Assembly (NCBI GenBank): GCA_016490735.1
Contig: JAEMWC010000032.1
Span: forward strand, 2,014,501 to 2,078,500
Source of the DNA: Pachyseris speciosa
Lineage: Eukaryota > Cnidaria > Anthozoa > Scleractinia > Pachyseridae
Direction of reading: 5' to 3'
DNA: 64,000 nucleotides
Shown: in pieces, positions 26,136 through 38,285 of the stretch
Position numbering within the stretch: position 1 is the stretch's first letter
How the letters are laid out: each line of letters starts with the position of its first letter
The notes under the pieces: generated by a model
The model's database searches: none
Told to the model about the DNA's origin: nothing
Seen by the model: only the letters and a program-made list of their open reading frames with translations
Position numbers and translations under genes: made by a program

Positions 26136-29100
26136 CAATCTCGTCCCCAGAGCCTACGTTACCCTTGTCCAGCGGAACGGGCAACGGACGCTCTGGAAGA
26201 ATCCAAAACCGGAACCAGAAAATCCTGGTTCCGGTTTGATTGCGCCTGCGTGAGGTTTCAGGACAAAATGGCGGCTGTTGATCATGTTAACACGTTCAGC
26301 AGGACCAATTAAGGGCAGTCAGCAGGGGTGATTCCACTGTAATCGACCAACAATCAGAAAACAGTCACATACATGCAGTAGAAGCCAACATGTGAGCGAT
26401 TTCCTTCGAACACGACTCTTTCTAAGGATACATACATCGATTCTTTTAGAGGAAGCTCAGTTACACCTTGCAAGTTTATTTATTAAACCTTTATATTACC
26501 TGCTTAGAGTATACTTATAATATATGTTCGGATTCTCAAAAATCATCGTATCAGTGTTGGCTTAGAAAAAGGCCGATGAGAGCTTAACCTCAACAATAGT
26601 CCCACCTCAATTTTTGTTAGCCCACCCAGAAGTTCTTACATACTGTAGCTGCTATCTGGAGGACAAGATTTTTAATGATGTACTGAAATAGAAAATCTTC
26701 ATAGAATGGTTTGAGGCGATAGTTCAGGGATAGTTATATATGAAGGACACTTAGTATACTAAGCTTTTCTATTCAAAACTTGCCATCCCCTTCCCAACCT
26801 TGTCTGTTGGATGGCTTCATAAAAGATACATTTATCTTTCAAGTATACATATTACATGATTAGAAATATATTTTCACCCATAAAGAGTTCCCTAAAAATA
26901 AATGTGACCTCTAAGGAATTTAACATGGCCCCCTTACTTGTCCTTGAGGGAGGGGGGATTGCATATTTATTATGCCACAACACAGTTTTTGTAGCACATC
27001 TATTTATGAACAAATTCAAATCCTGAAAATAAAATACATACCTGACCCTCACACCTGGCTATTAGAATTCTGGAAAAACCTGTACATTTATGTGTTAAAT
27101 GTATTAATTTTGGGCAATGTTTTTACCTAGTTCTGGCCATTTATGGAAAACACTTTCTACATGCAAGTGTCTTTTCCAGTATCCCAAGCTTAGCCTGCAC
27201 AGCTACAGTAACTTTGTAGAAGAAGGAAGACATAGCCCAGTCCTTAGGGCTTTTAGATCCCTTTTCAGATAAAACAAGCCCTGGTTTGTTTTTTGGCTGC
27301 ACGTCCAAGGCTAAATCAAGGAGATACCAAATTAGAGGCAATCTTGGGTCCATTACAATGCAGATTTATTCAAAATCACTTAATTTTCCTTTGACACTGA
27401 TATATGGTAACCTTTATTCAGTTTGATGCCCAGTACCCAGATCATGAATGAGAAGAGACTGTTGTACTCGTACCCTGAGTCAGATGTTTTTGGCTGCACC
27501 ATTATCACAACTTGACCTTGAAGGTCACATTGCATAGAAAATGAGAGGTTTCAAACAGCAGTATGATTAAAAATAGCTAGAGAAAGTAATTCAATAGTTG
27601 TCCATAACTTTATTCCTTTTTATTGTCCTAACATTACTAAATATTACTGCTCCATTTTTTAACTTAGCCCCATCTCCCTTATAATAAGCCTTCTCTCTAA
27701 TATATAAACTCTTGTTATTAGGCCATCGTAGCTTGATTAAAAATAAAACACAAACAGCGGAGATAAACATGGTAAACCAACGCATTTTACATAGACTTGA
27801 CGTTTCGTATGCTAGGCAACATACATTTTCAAAAGTGACCGTTACAATTTTTGAAAACTGTTTATATACTTTTAATACAGGGGTCTGGAACCGAGATTAA
27901 GAAAAACTATCTTAACAGTAAATATGTGAAAGGATACACCTTATTAATAAAGCAACAACTTCTCAATACTAATGTTTACATTAAAGGCTGGAAACTTCTT
28001 CTACAAAATGGTTACCCTCAAGGTATAATTACCTACAACATTAACGATGTTTTGAACAGAAACAGAAACAAGCCCAACAGCCCTGTCTTGACAGTTCCTA
28101 AGAAAGATATAATCATCCTGTTACCTTACTTAGGTCTACAGAGCAACCAAATCGCTAAACGCCTGAGATCCTGTGTTTACAATTTCTACTCCTGCGTCAA
28201 CCTTAAGACAGTTTTTCAGAACACTCTCCGCATCAAGTCTTTCTTTCCTTAAAAGGACCGCTTAAACCGCTCTCAGAAGTCTAAAGTCATTTATAAGGCC
28301 GGTTGCTGGGACTGCACTGATTTTTACATCGGTAAGACAAAAAGAAGACTTCATGACAGGAAAACTGAACATTTCAAGGCCCTCGCTAAAAATGAGCACG
28401 CATCAGCTATTGCTGATCACGTTAAAACCACTGGACACAACATCAAGTGGATCATTTTGACATTTTAGCGTCGGGCAAAACCGATTATCATTGCAAAATT
28501 AAGGAAACCTTATTTATCCAAGAGCTTAAGCCAGCCGTTAATGTAAACATTAGTAGTGAGAAGTTGTTGCTTTATTAATAAGGTGTATCCTTTTACATAT
28601 TTACTGTTAAGATAGTTTTTCTTAATCTCGGTTCCAGACCCCTGTATTAAAAGTATATAAACAGTTTTCAAAAATTGTAACGGTCACTTTTGAAAATGTA
28701 TGTTGCCTAGCATACGAAACGTCAAGTCTATGTAAAATGCGTTGGTTTACCATGTTTATCTCCGCTGTTTGTGTTTTATTTTTAATCTTCTCTCTAATAG
28801 TTGATGTAAGTGCAACCCTCCTCAAAATTAGATGGAAAAAATCAGCCTCTGAGGGAAAATTAGAGAGATTACGGTATATGTATAAATTATTAATTGCACA
28901 ATGGATCAATGTCATTAAAGACTACTATATTCTGTTTATATATTGAATCAATTCACTGTCAATTTCTGGGCAAGGAAACCACATTGTTGTGAAATTCGAC
29001 TACCACACTCCTCGTCTAACTTACGCCCTTTTTGAACATGATCTGCACAGTGCCTCGCCTACTCTAACTCTTCAACAAGATATTTCAAGTCCTTTATCAT

Positions 29101-29490
29101 TGGTTTTTATGTGGAAAGTTTTATTTACACACGAACGGCACAAATACCTTGAACATTGGTCGGAGTACATGTTGTAAATCGACATCTGTAAGCCGTGTAA
29201 GAGCTATTAAAATTCCATCTAATTTCGCCTTATCTCTACAAAATTAAACGCGGTGGTTTTTAACCGCATTATTACAACGACAGTAATTTTCCTTTGTCTC
29301 TGATCATTTCTGCAGCTTTCGTGGGACTCGTTTACATGTCATAATTCCGCCATTGCCTGACACTTCGCGTAGACAACGGTTTATTGCTTTGTTTTTACCA
29401 GCCAATCAGAAGTGTCCTTTTTTGGATTCGACCAGAGGTTCGTATCCTTGGCGCTGGCCAAAAGGATCGCAGCCTCTGGGAACGAGATTG
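26136..29490. mobile_element. TIR DNA transposon with 9-bp target duplication inside the BEL RT
   Basis: GGTATCATC occurs at 26127-26135 and again at 29491-29499. The enclosed 3,355 bp begins CAATCTCGTCCCCAGAG and ends with the complement of CAATCTCGTTCCCAGAG. Removing it and one duplication rejoins the BEL RT frame. A 9-bp duplication suggests a Mutator-like element. No transposase was recognised, so it is non-autonomous or internally replaced. It contains a palindromic PLE remnant. Confidence 0.8.
27735..28787. repeat. PLE remnant with 250-bp inverted arms and GIY-YIG coding core
   Basis: Arms 27735-27984 and 28538-28787 are reverse complements with very few differences. The ~550 bp between them encodes, on the plus strand, the C-terminus of a PLE protein, in frames broken near 28250. 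It includes YNFYSCVNLKTVFQNTL and a GIY-YIG-type nuclease stretch (DFYIGKTKRRLHDRKTEHF). Such inverted pseudo-LTR layouts are characteristic of PLE insertions. Confidence 0.75.
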
Positions 29491-30292
29491 GGTATCATCG
29501 AGTTTCCGACATAGAAAAGGCCTTCTTGATGGTTCGGGTCGCAGAAGATGACCGACATGTGTTGCGCTTTCTGTGGATAGATGATCCTAACGATGAACAT
29601 CTCAGAATTATTGTGAAGCGCTTCAACCGTGTGGTTTTTGGCGTCACAAGCTCCCCCTTTCTGTTGATCGCAACAATTAGACACCACGTGTGAAAAGAAG
29701 ATTCTGGGCTTAAACTGGGACATTGAAAGGGACAGCCTCATTTTTCGTTTTGATTGGCTTGTGCAATTTGCGAAGGAACTGCCATTAAGCAAGCGCTCAG
29801 TGTTGAGAGTTGTTGCCAAACTCTATGACCCTCTTGGTCTGGTTTCACCGCTGTTCGTCACGATTAAAGCCCTTTTTCAGGATTTGTGCAAATTGAAAAA
29901 TGACTGGGACGACCCTTTGTGAGGCTGTGAGGCACTCAAATTGGTTGTCTGATCTGTCGAAAGTTTATTACATTCCTGTGAAAAGGTGTTACTTACCAGA
30001 AGAAGACGTAATTTCACTGCAAATTCATGGTTTTGGAGATGGCTCAGAAGTGGCATATGCAGCAGTTGTTTACTTGAGAATGGAAACGAGTCAAGGTGTC
30101 TACGCACAGTTACTAATGAGCAAGTCAAGAATCGTACCGCTTGCTAGACAAACGATTCCTAGGATTGAACTTCTAGCCTCACTCATATTACCAAGATTGG
30201 TTGTGTCAGATAATGCCAAAACTTTCAAGAGTGCCGCCAAGCTGTTGTTATCTCTCTTTGAGCTACCGGAAGTTCAAAGCCTTAAGCCTTAA
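29491..30292 (+). pseudogene. BEL/Pao RT palm and RNase H region, broken
   Basis: It resumes as YHRVSDIEKAFLMVRV with VLRFLWIDD and VVFGVTSSPFLL (RT), then LPLSKRSVLRVVAKLYDPLG and an RNase H-like stretch (LQIHGFGDGSEVAYAAVVYL, SRIVPLARQTIPRIELLAS). The pieces are in at least three frames. After RIELLASLILPRL the sequence jumps to SDNAKTFKSAAKLL, an integrase fragment, implying a deletion of most of the integrase. Confidence 0.75.
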
Positions 30293-31072
30293 GCCACAAG
30301 ATTAAGTGGAGATTTAATTTGGAGTTAGCTCCGAGGAAGGGCGGTTTCTTTGAACGCATGATTCGTTGCGTTAAACGTTGTCTGAAAAAGATCTTAAGAA
30401 AACGCCAAGCTAACCTATGACGAGCTTTCGACGGTTGTAGTTGAAGTAGAGTGCGTGCTAAGCTCTAGACCACTCACGAATGTATCTTCAGACGATACAG
30501 AGGAACCACTTACTCCTTCTCATTTGTTGACGGGTAGGAGAGTTCTGTCTATTCCTGACGAATTTGCAGCCGCTGAGGAAGATGCAACTGATCGAAAACT
30601 TCTCACTAGGAGACAGCGTTATTTGTCTGCGATGTTGTCTCACTTTTCGAATCGTTGGAAACGAGAATACGTGGTGGAATTGCGAGAGCGCCACAGGTCT
30701 ACTATTGGAAGTGCCAACAGCTCACCATCAGTTGCACTTGGTGATGTTGTCACTGTGATGGAAGAAGGAAAATTGAACCGAGGTGCGTGGACACTCGGAA
30801 GGATTGTAGCGGTGCCTCCAAGAAGTGATGGTTTCGTCAGGGGGGCTACAGTGGAAGTTGCTTCAAGCAGTGGTAAACGAAGACGTCAAAGAAGACCCTT
30901 GCAGAAACTGTTTACATTGGAAGTTCGAAAGGTTGGAATTGCAGAGCGAGAAGAGACTGCTGAACCAGGGACAAGGACTCCGCAAAGGGAGAGTAGGAAT
31001 GCTACTATTGCGGAGGAAGCTAGGAGGCGTGCAGTCGATCAGTTTCTTCATGAACAGGATGACTCTTTCTAA
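30293..31072 (+). pseudogene. BEL/Pao C-terminal DUF5641 region
   Basis: The plus-strand frame from 30455 reads LTPSHLLTGRRVLSIPDE, YLSAMLSHFSNRWKREYVVE and GDVVTVMEEGKLNRGAWTLGR, the typical DUF5641 ending that follows the Pao integrase. About 200 residues long with an Arg-rich tail. The N-terminal part (30300-30454) is frameshifted. The 3' purine tract and LTR follow directly. Confidence 0.8.
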
Positions 31073-31098
31073 AGGAACACTGATCGAGGGGGGGAAGA

Positions 31099-31457
31099 TG
31101 TTATAATTTCTTGAGTTTTGTAATATTTGGAAACACAAATTTTCTCTTCCCTTCCCCCTTGGTATGTTTGTTTTTGTACGCGCGACACGCGTGTTTTCTC
31201 TCAACCAATCAGGTTTGAGCTTCAATTTGAACTTGAGTTGACGTAGACTCTTTTGTCGTGTGTTGTTGTTTTTTGAAGAGTTTTGGATTCTATCTTTGTC
31301 GCTTCGTCTCTTTTGTTTTAGAAGTTTTTTCCCTTTCGTTTCGTTTAACTTTGGAGCAATGTTATATTTCATTTCATATTTTAATTAAACACGAGGAACA
31401 AGATCAATCAACGGAGTATGGATTCTCTTCTCTGAACATGAACAAGGATTTTTTACA
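31099..31457 (+). repeat. 3' LTR of the BEL/Pao element
   Basis: 359 bp, beginning after the purine tract at 31086-31098 and ending TTTTTTACA. Nearly identical to the 5' LTR. Confidence 0.9.
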
Positions 31458-31741
31458 CCCCAGTAAACCAGGTTGGAAGGAACGAACATTTTTACTTCCG
31501 ACGTCGCTGAACGTGTAGAACACTGTAAAGATCTGTAAAATAACTAAACCTAGTCCTTACAACTCAGAAATCAGGCAATTCAATCAATATTTATAAATGT
31601 TTCCAATGACACATCTTTGTATGAAACTATTATTTCTTCGTCGTTTACGCCTTGAAGAACTGGAATAGCTTTTTCGCGCGATCGAGAAGCTCGTTGTAGT
31701 TGCTGAGTGGCTCCTCAATGAAGAAACTCGCAAATCTATCC

Positions 31742-31996
31742 TCAAAATACGGCAGCAGCACTGTCAATCAAATTACCAATGCTGCGGCGGAAGTTTGCAA
31801 GGTTGCCGTCAAAAGAACATCCGGTTTGACAGTAAAAACAAAGGTAAGTTTTCAAACGTTTCTTAAAAATGTTGCCAGAGTCGCTCAGTCCCAATTCTAA
31901 TGGGAGAGTGTTCCACAGTTTAGGAGCCACCATTGCAAAAGCACGTTCCCCACGGTCCCCCATGTTTTCAAGCGAGCTGTCAGGGTGGCCTTTGAT
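31742..31996 (-). pseudogene. CR1/L2-like LINE ORF2 C-terminal fragment
   Basis: The minus-strand frame reads GERAFAMVAPKLWNTLPLELGLSD, then KRLKTYLCFYC and a tail shared with the inverted fragment at 20.5 kb. This 'WNTLP' ending is characteristic of CR1/L2-type LINEs. It is truncated on the upstream side by the TIR element beginning at 31997. Confidence 0.6.
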
Positions 31997-33230
31997 CAGT
32001 CCAGAATATTCCTATTTTTTAGGACATCCGTGACGTCACGAACCATTGTTCTTTAGGAAGATGGCGGCTGTTTCTCAAAGGTGGCTCGGGTCGTAAGAAA
32101 TCTTTTGTTTTCTGACACGTAAAATGTTCATCCGGAACTTTCCACAACGGAACAGCGAGAGGAGTCTTCAGCAGCCATTTTGAAAGCGAAGTGGAAGAGA
32201 AACAAGTAGAATTTTCGCCAAAATCTTTGATCGTCAACCCAAGGTAGCCGCCGTTTTCGGATCGTTTTTCAAAGGTAGGTTGAGGTTGGCTCAGATTATA
32301 GTAGTTTTCCAATTTTCTTGTATCTATTCGGATTTTTTTTTACTGATTCTAGTGTTCTTGAAGTTTCATCATGCCAAATCTCAGCGATGTAAACAACTCT
32401 GATTTTTTGTAAACTCTTTTTGAAGGTTAGGTATTGATGTTTACTGAAACCGCTAGCGCTGTTGTACATGTAGCAAGACTTGAGGATTGCTGTTTCTTTG
32501 TGCTCATAACAACCGGTTTTGTTTTTATTTTTTAGACCAACCTATGTAAACGTGGGTATGCCTCCACAACATTAATTTTGTAATAAAGTAAAATATGTTC
32601 ATTCCTTTGCAACTTGGGTTCACTTTAATTGCTCAACTGAAACAAACTTTCAATCATTTACAGGTTTGATAACAGATATACAAACCACAAACAACAATTT
32701 CTCAACGTAGGGTCTGTCAGTTTGAGCACCACATAAGAGTCAAAAACTGAACAAAAGGATTTAGACACTACTTGAGTTTTTAATGGAGGCAACAAAATAT
32801 GTGGCCATGGTAACAAAGTATTGGAGAATGTCACTAAAATTAGTGGAACTCCATTGTATTTAGCTTATACGAATAATGCTGTACACTTCAGCTAAGTTCA
32901 GCACATTCAATACAGCTATAGTTGATGTATCGATGCTGTCTATTTTTTTATTTCAGGTCCTTTCATTAGCCAAAAAGATGTACAAATAAAATGATTAAAA
33001 CTAAATTGTCTTCCTGGTCTTTTGTTTCACCATTGCCTCTTGATACAAGGGAAGTCACATGTTTGTAGGTATTTGAATCCTGCTTGCTTTACCATGAATT
33101 GTTCAATCCCGTATTAAATCATAGTGTAATTTTTAATGTCTTCAGGTCTTACTTTGAAAATGCAGCCAAATGTAAATAGGTATGGTAAATAATACTAATT
33201 TCTGATAAAGGGCTTTGTAGTAGGCATTGC

Positions 33231-33691
33231 TTAAAGTGCCTATGAAGCGAAATTTGTTTCTCGCTAATTTTAAAGTTTAATTCATAAAACTCAAAATTCC
33301 AAAATTTGAGGTGCTCTTGATTAAAATTGGCGATTTTACAAGCGTTTGAAGTTGGCTATTCTGCCCTCAAAAAAGGGCATTTGAATCGCGCGGCCAAAAA
33401 GACACGTGACAGTAGCTGTGACGAAATTTTGGGGACAAGTATTCCAACTATTTCACTATATTTCTTAAGCGCAAACACATTTTTGTACCCAAAATGACGT
33501 CACATCATAGAATTTCGCGAATAAAATCGACCCAGACCCCTGACCATTTTTAAAGGCAAAATAGCCCTGCTTCAAAACGCTCGTAAAATCGCCAATTTTA
33601 ATTACGAGCACCTCAGATTTTGAGATTCTTGCGTTTTTAGGGGTAAACTTTAAAATTACAAGAAACAAATTTCGCTTCATAGGCACTTTAA
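33231..33691. repeat. Foldback/MITE with long inverted arms (TTAA ends)
   Basis: Both ends read TTAAAGTGCCTATGAAGCGA onwards, with imperfect complementarity extending over more than 100 bp per arm. TTAA at the edges suggests a piggyBac-like target. No coding. Nested in the 31997-34721 element. Confidence 0.7.
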
Positions 33692-34119
33692 AAGGGAATT
33701 TGGGTGTCCAGAAAATCATAAATGAACTTTAAAAGAATCAACACAACCTTAGTCTTTCATGATAAAAGTACAATACATTCACATCTTCTAAATCCAATTG
33801 CCATGCTACCTAATTCCTATTTTTATTCAGACAAATCAAAGCGACAGTTACTGATACCTCCGGTTGCATGGTTGTTATGAGAGGTTCAATTTTCATCTGG
33901 TATTTGTTTATCAAACCTGCCACAAAATGGGATGGTAAGCCCAGAGAATTAAAACGTTTTGCTTATAAGACAACTCTAGAAAAATTAAATGCACGTAAGC
34001 TTCATTAAAATAACATGACAATTCATCATACAATGTATAGTCATTTTTATTTGCTTTCAACTGACCAGTCCCCTTCTAAATATGTTCAATCCTTACAGAT
34101 TCATTAACAAGAAAATGGA

Positions 34120-34210
34120 TAGCCTGTTCCAGGCTCTCAGATATTTGAAGGGCGAAACACGAACAGTCGAGCGCGGTCCCACCAAATATCTGAGAACCTG
34201 GAACAGGCTA
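34120..34210. repeat. Short hairpin element
   Basis: 'tagcctgttccaggctctca' followed by 'gatattt' pairs with 'aaatatctgagaacctggaa' followed by 'caggcta': a ~27-bp stem with few mismatches around a ~37-nt loop. Confidence 0.65.
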
Positions 34211-34721
34211 GAGGCTAGACGGTAAATTTATGAAGATCACTTGTTTAAGCCTGTAGCTGTTGCAGCCGTAAAGCGATCAGTAATTTTTCTCAGAAAATAC
34301 TGGAAAGCTAATGGTGAACATAACCAAGGCGAAGACACATAATAATTGCTTACGGCTTTAGAGACATTTTTTCATATCATTTGAAGCTCTGAGCTCTGAC
34401 GTTACGTTGAATATGCATCCAGTGCATCTGAAGATCGTGGACGTAGTTCGGGAACCTTCTCGCTACTGTCCGGTCCGGTCACAAAATCACTTCCCTGGCC
34501 ATAACTTTCAACTGATTCCATCACTTCTCGTTCGAAAAAAGAGATAATGAAGCGTTGTGGAGCGCGCTGTAAGTTTGAACAATCATTCTCTGGTAGCCAT
34601 TTTGAAGTGTGGTTTTGTTTTTGACCGTGTTTTGACACGTGACACGCAGATTCTAACATGGATTCTCATTGGTTGAAACACGAGTCAGGCCTGTCCTAAA
34701 AAATAGGGATATTCCGGACTG

Positions 34722-35544
34722 TTAATGACATCAAAGTACGACACTGTGATTTATAGTGGAGCAGATTTTTATTATACTCAGGTGCTGCGTCGTTAAGGGA
34801 TTTGAATACTAATAAAAGCATTTTATACATAAAGCGATATCGAATCGGTAACCAGTGAAGCTCTATCAACACAGGGGTGACGTGATCGAATTTTCGGGTA
34901 AGCCTTATAATACAGGCTGCTGCATTTGAATCGATTGTAACTTAGTAGAAATGTTGCATGGACCAAGAAGAAGCTGAACTTCTATTACCGCCAAATAACT
35001 TTCAATACTCCGAACCCACCAATTCCTCTTCTCCTTTTCATTCACCTTTCGTTTCTACTATAATCCAATTCAACCAGAAGGTGACCCACGGAAATCTTTG
35101 ATTTAATAACAAATGCAAATTCTTGGCGATAAACAATTATTTCTAAGCAACAATTCACTCCAATTGAAGTTCTTCTTTACAATATTTAAATGTTATAAAT
35201 ACGTTGCAGTTGGATCAGCACAAACCATCAACTGTCTTTCTATTAATAAAAAATACATTTGTTAAGCGCTAAAAAAACTAAAAATATTCTAAAGCGCTAT
35301 TAATAACGATATCAGTTAAAAACCAGAATGAAAATATATCCAATCACAAATCTGTGAACAGTTCAACGTGTTCAGGGCTTTTCAGTTCTACTTGAAGCCG
35401 TTGTACCGTCCTTCAAAGGTAAACAATTCTGTTAAATTAACCTGCAGGGGTTCAGTCAAACCACTTGAAGTTACTGTTCGGTAATTTTACAGCCTGCCAG
35501 GTGTGAAATCCATACCTGGTTACTAAAGCATATTAACCACATGG
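34722..35544. other. Non-coding stretch, probable repeat debris
   Basis: No ORF of interest. The first ~240 bp resemble LINE 3' debris but cannot be assigned. Confidence 0.4.
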
Positions 35545-36000
35545 AGTCGACTCAAAGGCGAGTTATTCGTTTTATTTGGGGGTAAGATATAACATATCAG
35601 AACTAAGACTGGAGGAGCTCAAGTGGCATACTGCTAAGAAGGAAGTTTCTATCATGTTCTCTGTTTGGTACATATGTACAAATCATATTCGGGCATTGCG
35701 ACATAGACCCTAATAAGTTTCTAATTTATTTTAATGTTTCAACTAAAACCCGTAAGAATTGTGACTTGAAATTAGACCAAATATTACCCGTACAAACTAG
35801 TTAAATTTTCATTTTATGCAAGCGCCTGTTTTAAATTTTCTTAAATATTCTCTTTTAGATTCCTTGCTTTGAGTTGTGAATATTTTTTTGGACATATCAT
35901 CTTAAGATTTTTAATTACATTGTATTTTTAATCATATTTTTTATGTACATATCATCTCAAGATTTTTAATTGCATTGTATTTTTAATCGGCAAGCTTAAC
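35545..36000 (+). pseudogene. Degenerate LINE C-terminus with duplicated tail
   Basis: Broken plus-strand frames read ESTQRRVIRFIWG, LEELKWHTAKKEVSIM and CDLKLDQILPVQTS, consistent with the C-terminus of a CR1/L2-like LINE. A 42-bp segment with a 55-bp period is duplicated at 35892-35933 and 35947-35988. Heavily decayed. Confidence 0.4.
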
Positions 36001-36288
36001 GGAGCCAGAATGGATAGTTCATGTGTGTGTTTTAGCGGTTCCTCAAACGGGAAAAGCGGGTTTGAAAGAAATTCAAAACCAAAAATTCTTTTCAAAACAA
36101 TTTCAGTATTCAGTAATGTGTTTTTCCCTTCCCAGTACATTTATTTTGATGGATCATCACTACCAGTTTTTTATAAGTTGTTACCTTTATAGCAGTATTA
36201 AACAAATGCCCAGTGATTGGTAAACAAGTTATAGATTTTTTCCATTCAACAAGTTTCCATAGCGACACCAGTTAAAAATACCCCTAAT

Positions 36289-36483
36289 AGACCTTTTTAG
36301 CTTGTAGATTTTGTTTTCCCAATGTTGACCATGTGATGTTACCCTAGAAAACTGTTTCTTTGAAATTTCGCCTTATTGACGTGCATATGTACGCATAATT
36401 TATGAAAATACAAAAGGCGAATCCCCTTGGGCAGATCACATGGTCTACATTGGGAAAACAAAATCTACAAGCTAAAAAGGTCT
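36289..36483. repeat. MITE with ~50-bp inverted arms
   Basis: The left end AGACCTTTTTAGCTTGTAGA continues to 'ttttgttttcccaatgt' and is mirrored on the right with one or two mismatches. Total length 195 bp, with no coding capacity. Confidence 0.75.
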
Positions 36484-36932
36484 TTTTCAGCTTTAAGCGA
36501 CAATAACCCTAAAACGAGCTAGGTGACCCCATTTATTATTGTCGGGAAATAGTTAGCATAATAAAATACAACAGTTTGCAAAGTTTAAAAACAATGTAGC
36601 AGAGGATTCAAAGCCAACTTAACTTTTCACAAATTTAAGGTGGCTCTGAATCCGTTCCCACAATTTTTTAAAACTCTGCAAAATTTTGAATCTTGACATG
36701 CTTATTACTTTTGAACAATAAAAAATAGGGCTCACGGAGCTCGTTTTGTGTTATTGTGATTCACACTAACACTACCTGAGCATGTGCTGAAGATCACGCA
36801 CTGCCCACGTGCTGTTGTATCCGGCGATGGCAACAACTGCGGAATGCCGGTCGGGATACATTTGAAGTTTATCAGGGCACGTGACTAAGAATCAACCAAG
36901 CACAGTGCTCGTTTTCTTGAGTGAACGTTTAG
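36484..36932. other. Upstream region of the sulfotransferase-like gene
   Basis: No ORF. It includes an 'aaggtggctctgaatcc' repeat start near 36640, a word that recurs at 52126, and otherwise presumed promoter-proximal sequence. Confidence 0.4.
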
Positions 36933-36939
36933 GTATAAA
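36933..36939 (+). promoter_or_regulatory. Candidate TATA box of the sulfotransferase-like gene
   Basis: TATAAAA in the context 'taggtataaaaacaatg', about 100 bp upstream of the first coding ATG (37039). Position and match are good; no transcript evidence is available. Confidence 0.45.
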
Positions 36940-37038
36940 AACAATGCAAATTATTTAATTCCAAATTATCGTAAATCGAGCTGGAAAAGATTAAAAGGAC
37001 GAGAATTATTTACGTTTTCCCTCCAGACGTAGGTCATC

Positions 37039-37183
37039 ATGTGGTCAAGACCTTTTTTGCAAGCCCGTGGAGTTGTGGCTGTGATAATTATTGCTGCATT
37101 TCTACTGGCCGGCTTTATGGCAACTTGGAGGAACCAAAATATTTACTTCACCATGAAACAATGCTCACCAAGTTACAATTATG
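37039..37183 (+). CDS. Sulfotransferase-like type II membrane protein, exon 1
   Basis: ATG at 37039 opens 48 codons plus one base, ending at a GTAAGG donor. It encodes a short cytosolic N-terminus (MWSRPFLQARG) and a single transmembrane anchor (VVAVIIIAAFLLAGFMA), then a basic/aromatic stem. This is the layout of Golgi-resident type II sulfotransferases. The phase (1) matches exon 2 at 46294, restoring a Gly codon. Intron 1 of about 9.1 kb is filled with PLE and LINE insertions. Confidence 0.75.
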
Positions 37184-37599
37184 GTAAGGATAAATAACAA
37201 TCATTCTACGAGGACACACTGGATATGATGTGATAAATAACCAATCCCGCAATCTCAGAGGAGAGACCCTGGGAACAGGGTTGGCAATCCCGAGTAGAAT
37301 AATTGTTTTATTAAAAACTCTACGACAAATAATTGAGAATCTGAACAAAACTAGTGAAAGAAAGGAACCCAGAGAAAGAGAATACCGAAAGAAAGGAAAC
37401 ATTAGTACATCACATAACTAAACAAAAGAGCGCGAGAATCGTTCCAACGTTTCTGAGCAAACTTATTATTGGGTGAATTCAATGAAACTGTCCGAGAACA
37501 ACGTAGAAGCTTCACTTTTGGAAAACGCGCTGAGTTTAGTTGCTCGGAACTGTTGTAAAGGGTCAGTGGTTTCGTAAAAATTTATAATAATGTATAATA

Positions 37600-38285
37600 A
37601 TAATGATAGCTGAGTTTATCTTTTGTCTCACGATTGAGTCACAAAGATGTGGATCGCGACGTTTCGACCCGCTATACTGCTGGTCTTCATCAGGCGATGG
37701 TGTCGACTGGCTACGTGTGAGTATAAGTAGCACCGTGGCTGGTGGTGATTGGTGCGTTTCGATCCTCGCTTAGGCTGTTGTTGATTTCAGCGGTCTGCTT
37801 TGGTACTGATCGGCTGTTGTGTTGCTTGATCGTGGGCATCCACGCTTCAGGAATTTCAATTCCACTGTCCCTGTTGATGTTGTTAGGGTGAAGTCTTATG
37901 TAAATAGCCTCTTTAACCCTACGGGTGTACCAATGTGGGTCTCGGTCAATAAATTTAACTTCGTCCCAGAGCGGGTAATGTCCGGTCGCGTTGCTATGTT
38001 CTGAAATGGCTGAGGATTGGGTTCGAGCACCTAAGATCTGGAAACGCTATGTGGATGACACCTTTACCATCTTAGATCGTGACAAAGGTGACTCGTTCTT
38101 ACAACACCTCAATAGTCAACAGCCGACGATCCGTTTCACAATGGAAACTGAGAATGACAACTCAGTTCCCTTCCTTGATACGTTGATCATCAAGGATTCG
38201 AATGAATACCTCTCTACCAGTGTTTTTTTTAAAGAAACAAACACACAAAAAACAGAGTTTCACAAGACTAACATAGTTCTAACGC
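37600..38285 (+). mobile_element. PLE fragment with RT catalytic motif and hammerhead-like end
   Basis: Plus-strand coding at 38007-38283 reads VRAPKIWKRYVDDTFTILD with VPFLDTLIIKDSN, the catalytic YVDD and following region of a Penelope RT. Upstream, on the minus strand at 37658-37694, the sequence shows CTGATGA, a GACC/GGTC stem and GAAACGTC, with ATCGC/GCGAT as stem I. That is a minimal hammerhead-like motif with one extra A. The fragment is truncated in a way that places a PLE end next to RT sequence. Confidence 0.65.

Larger units (their letters stand above)
20819..31457 (+). mobile_element. BEL/Pao LTR retrotransposon, decayed and multiply interrupted
   Basis: Two 359-bp LTRs (20819-21177 and 31099-31457; each starts TGTTATAATTTC and ends TTTTTTACA) flank gag-, protease-, RT-, RNase H- and DUF5641-like pieces in order, all on the plus strand. 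A primer-binding site (TGGTGCCGAGACCCGGGAA) follows the left LTR at 21178, and a purine tract (gagggggggaaga) precedes the right LTR. Insertions lie at 22606-25803 (PLE) and 26136-29490 (TIR element). The integrase region is almost entirely deleted. Target duplication is not evident: flanks are cccgg on the left and cccca on the right. Confidence 0.9.
31997..34721. mobile_element. 2.7-kb TIR DNA element without recognisable transposase
   Basis: Ends are ~31-bp inverted repeats: CAGTCCAGAATATTCCTATT with ..TTTTAGGACA on the left, and the complement of CAGTCCGGAATATCCCTATT with ..TTTTAGGACA on the right. The interior has no long ORF but hosts another foldback element and a hairpin. A target duplication is not obvious. 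Superfamily unknown. Confidence 0.65.
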
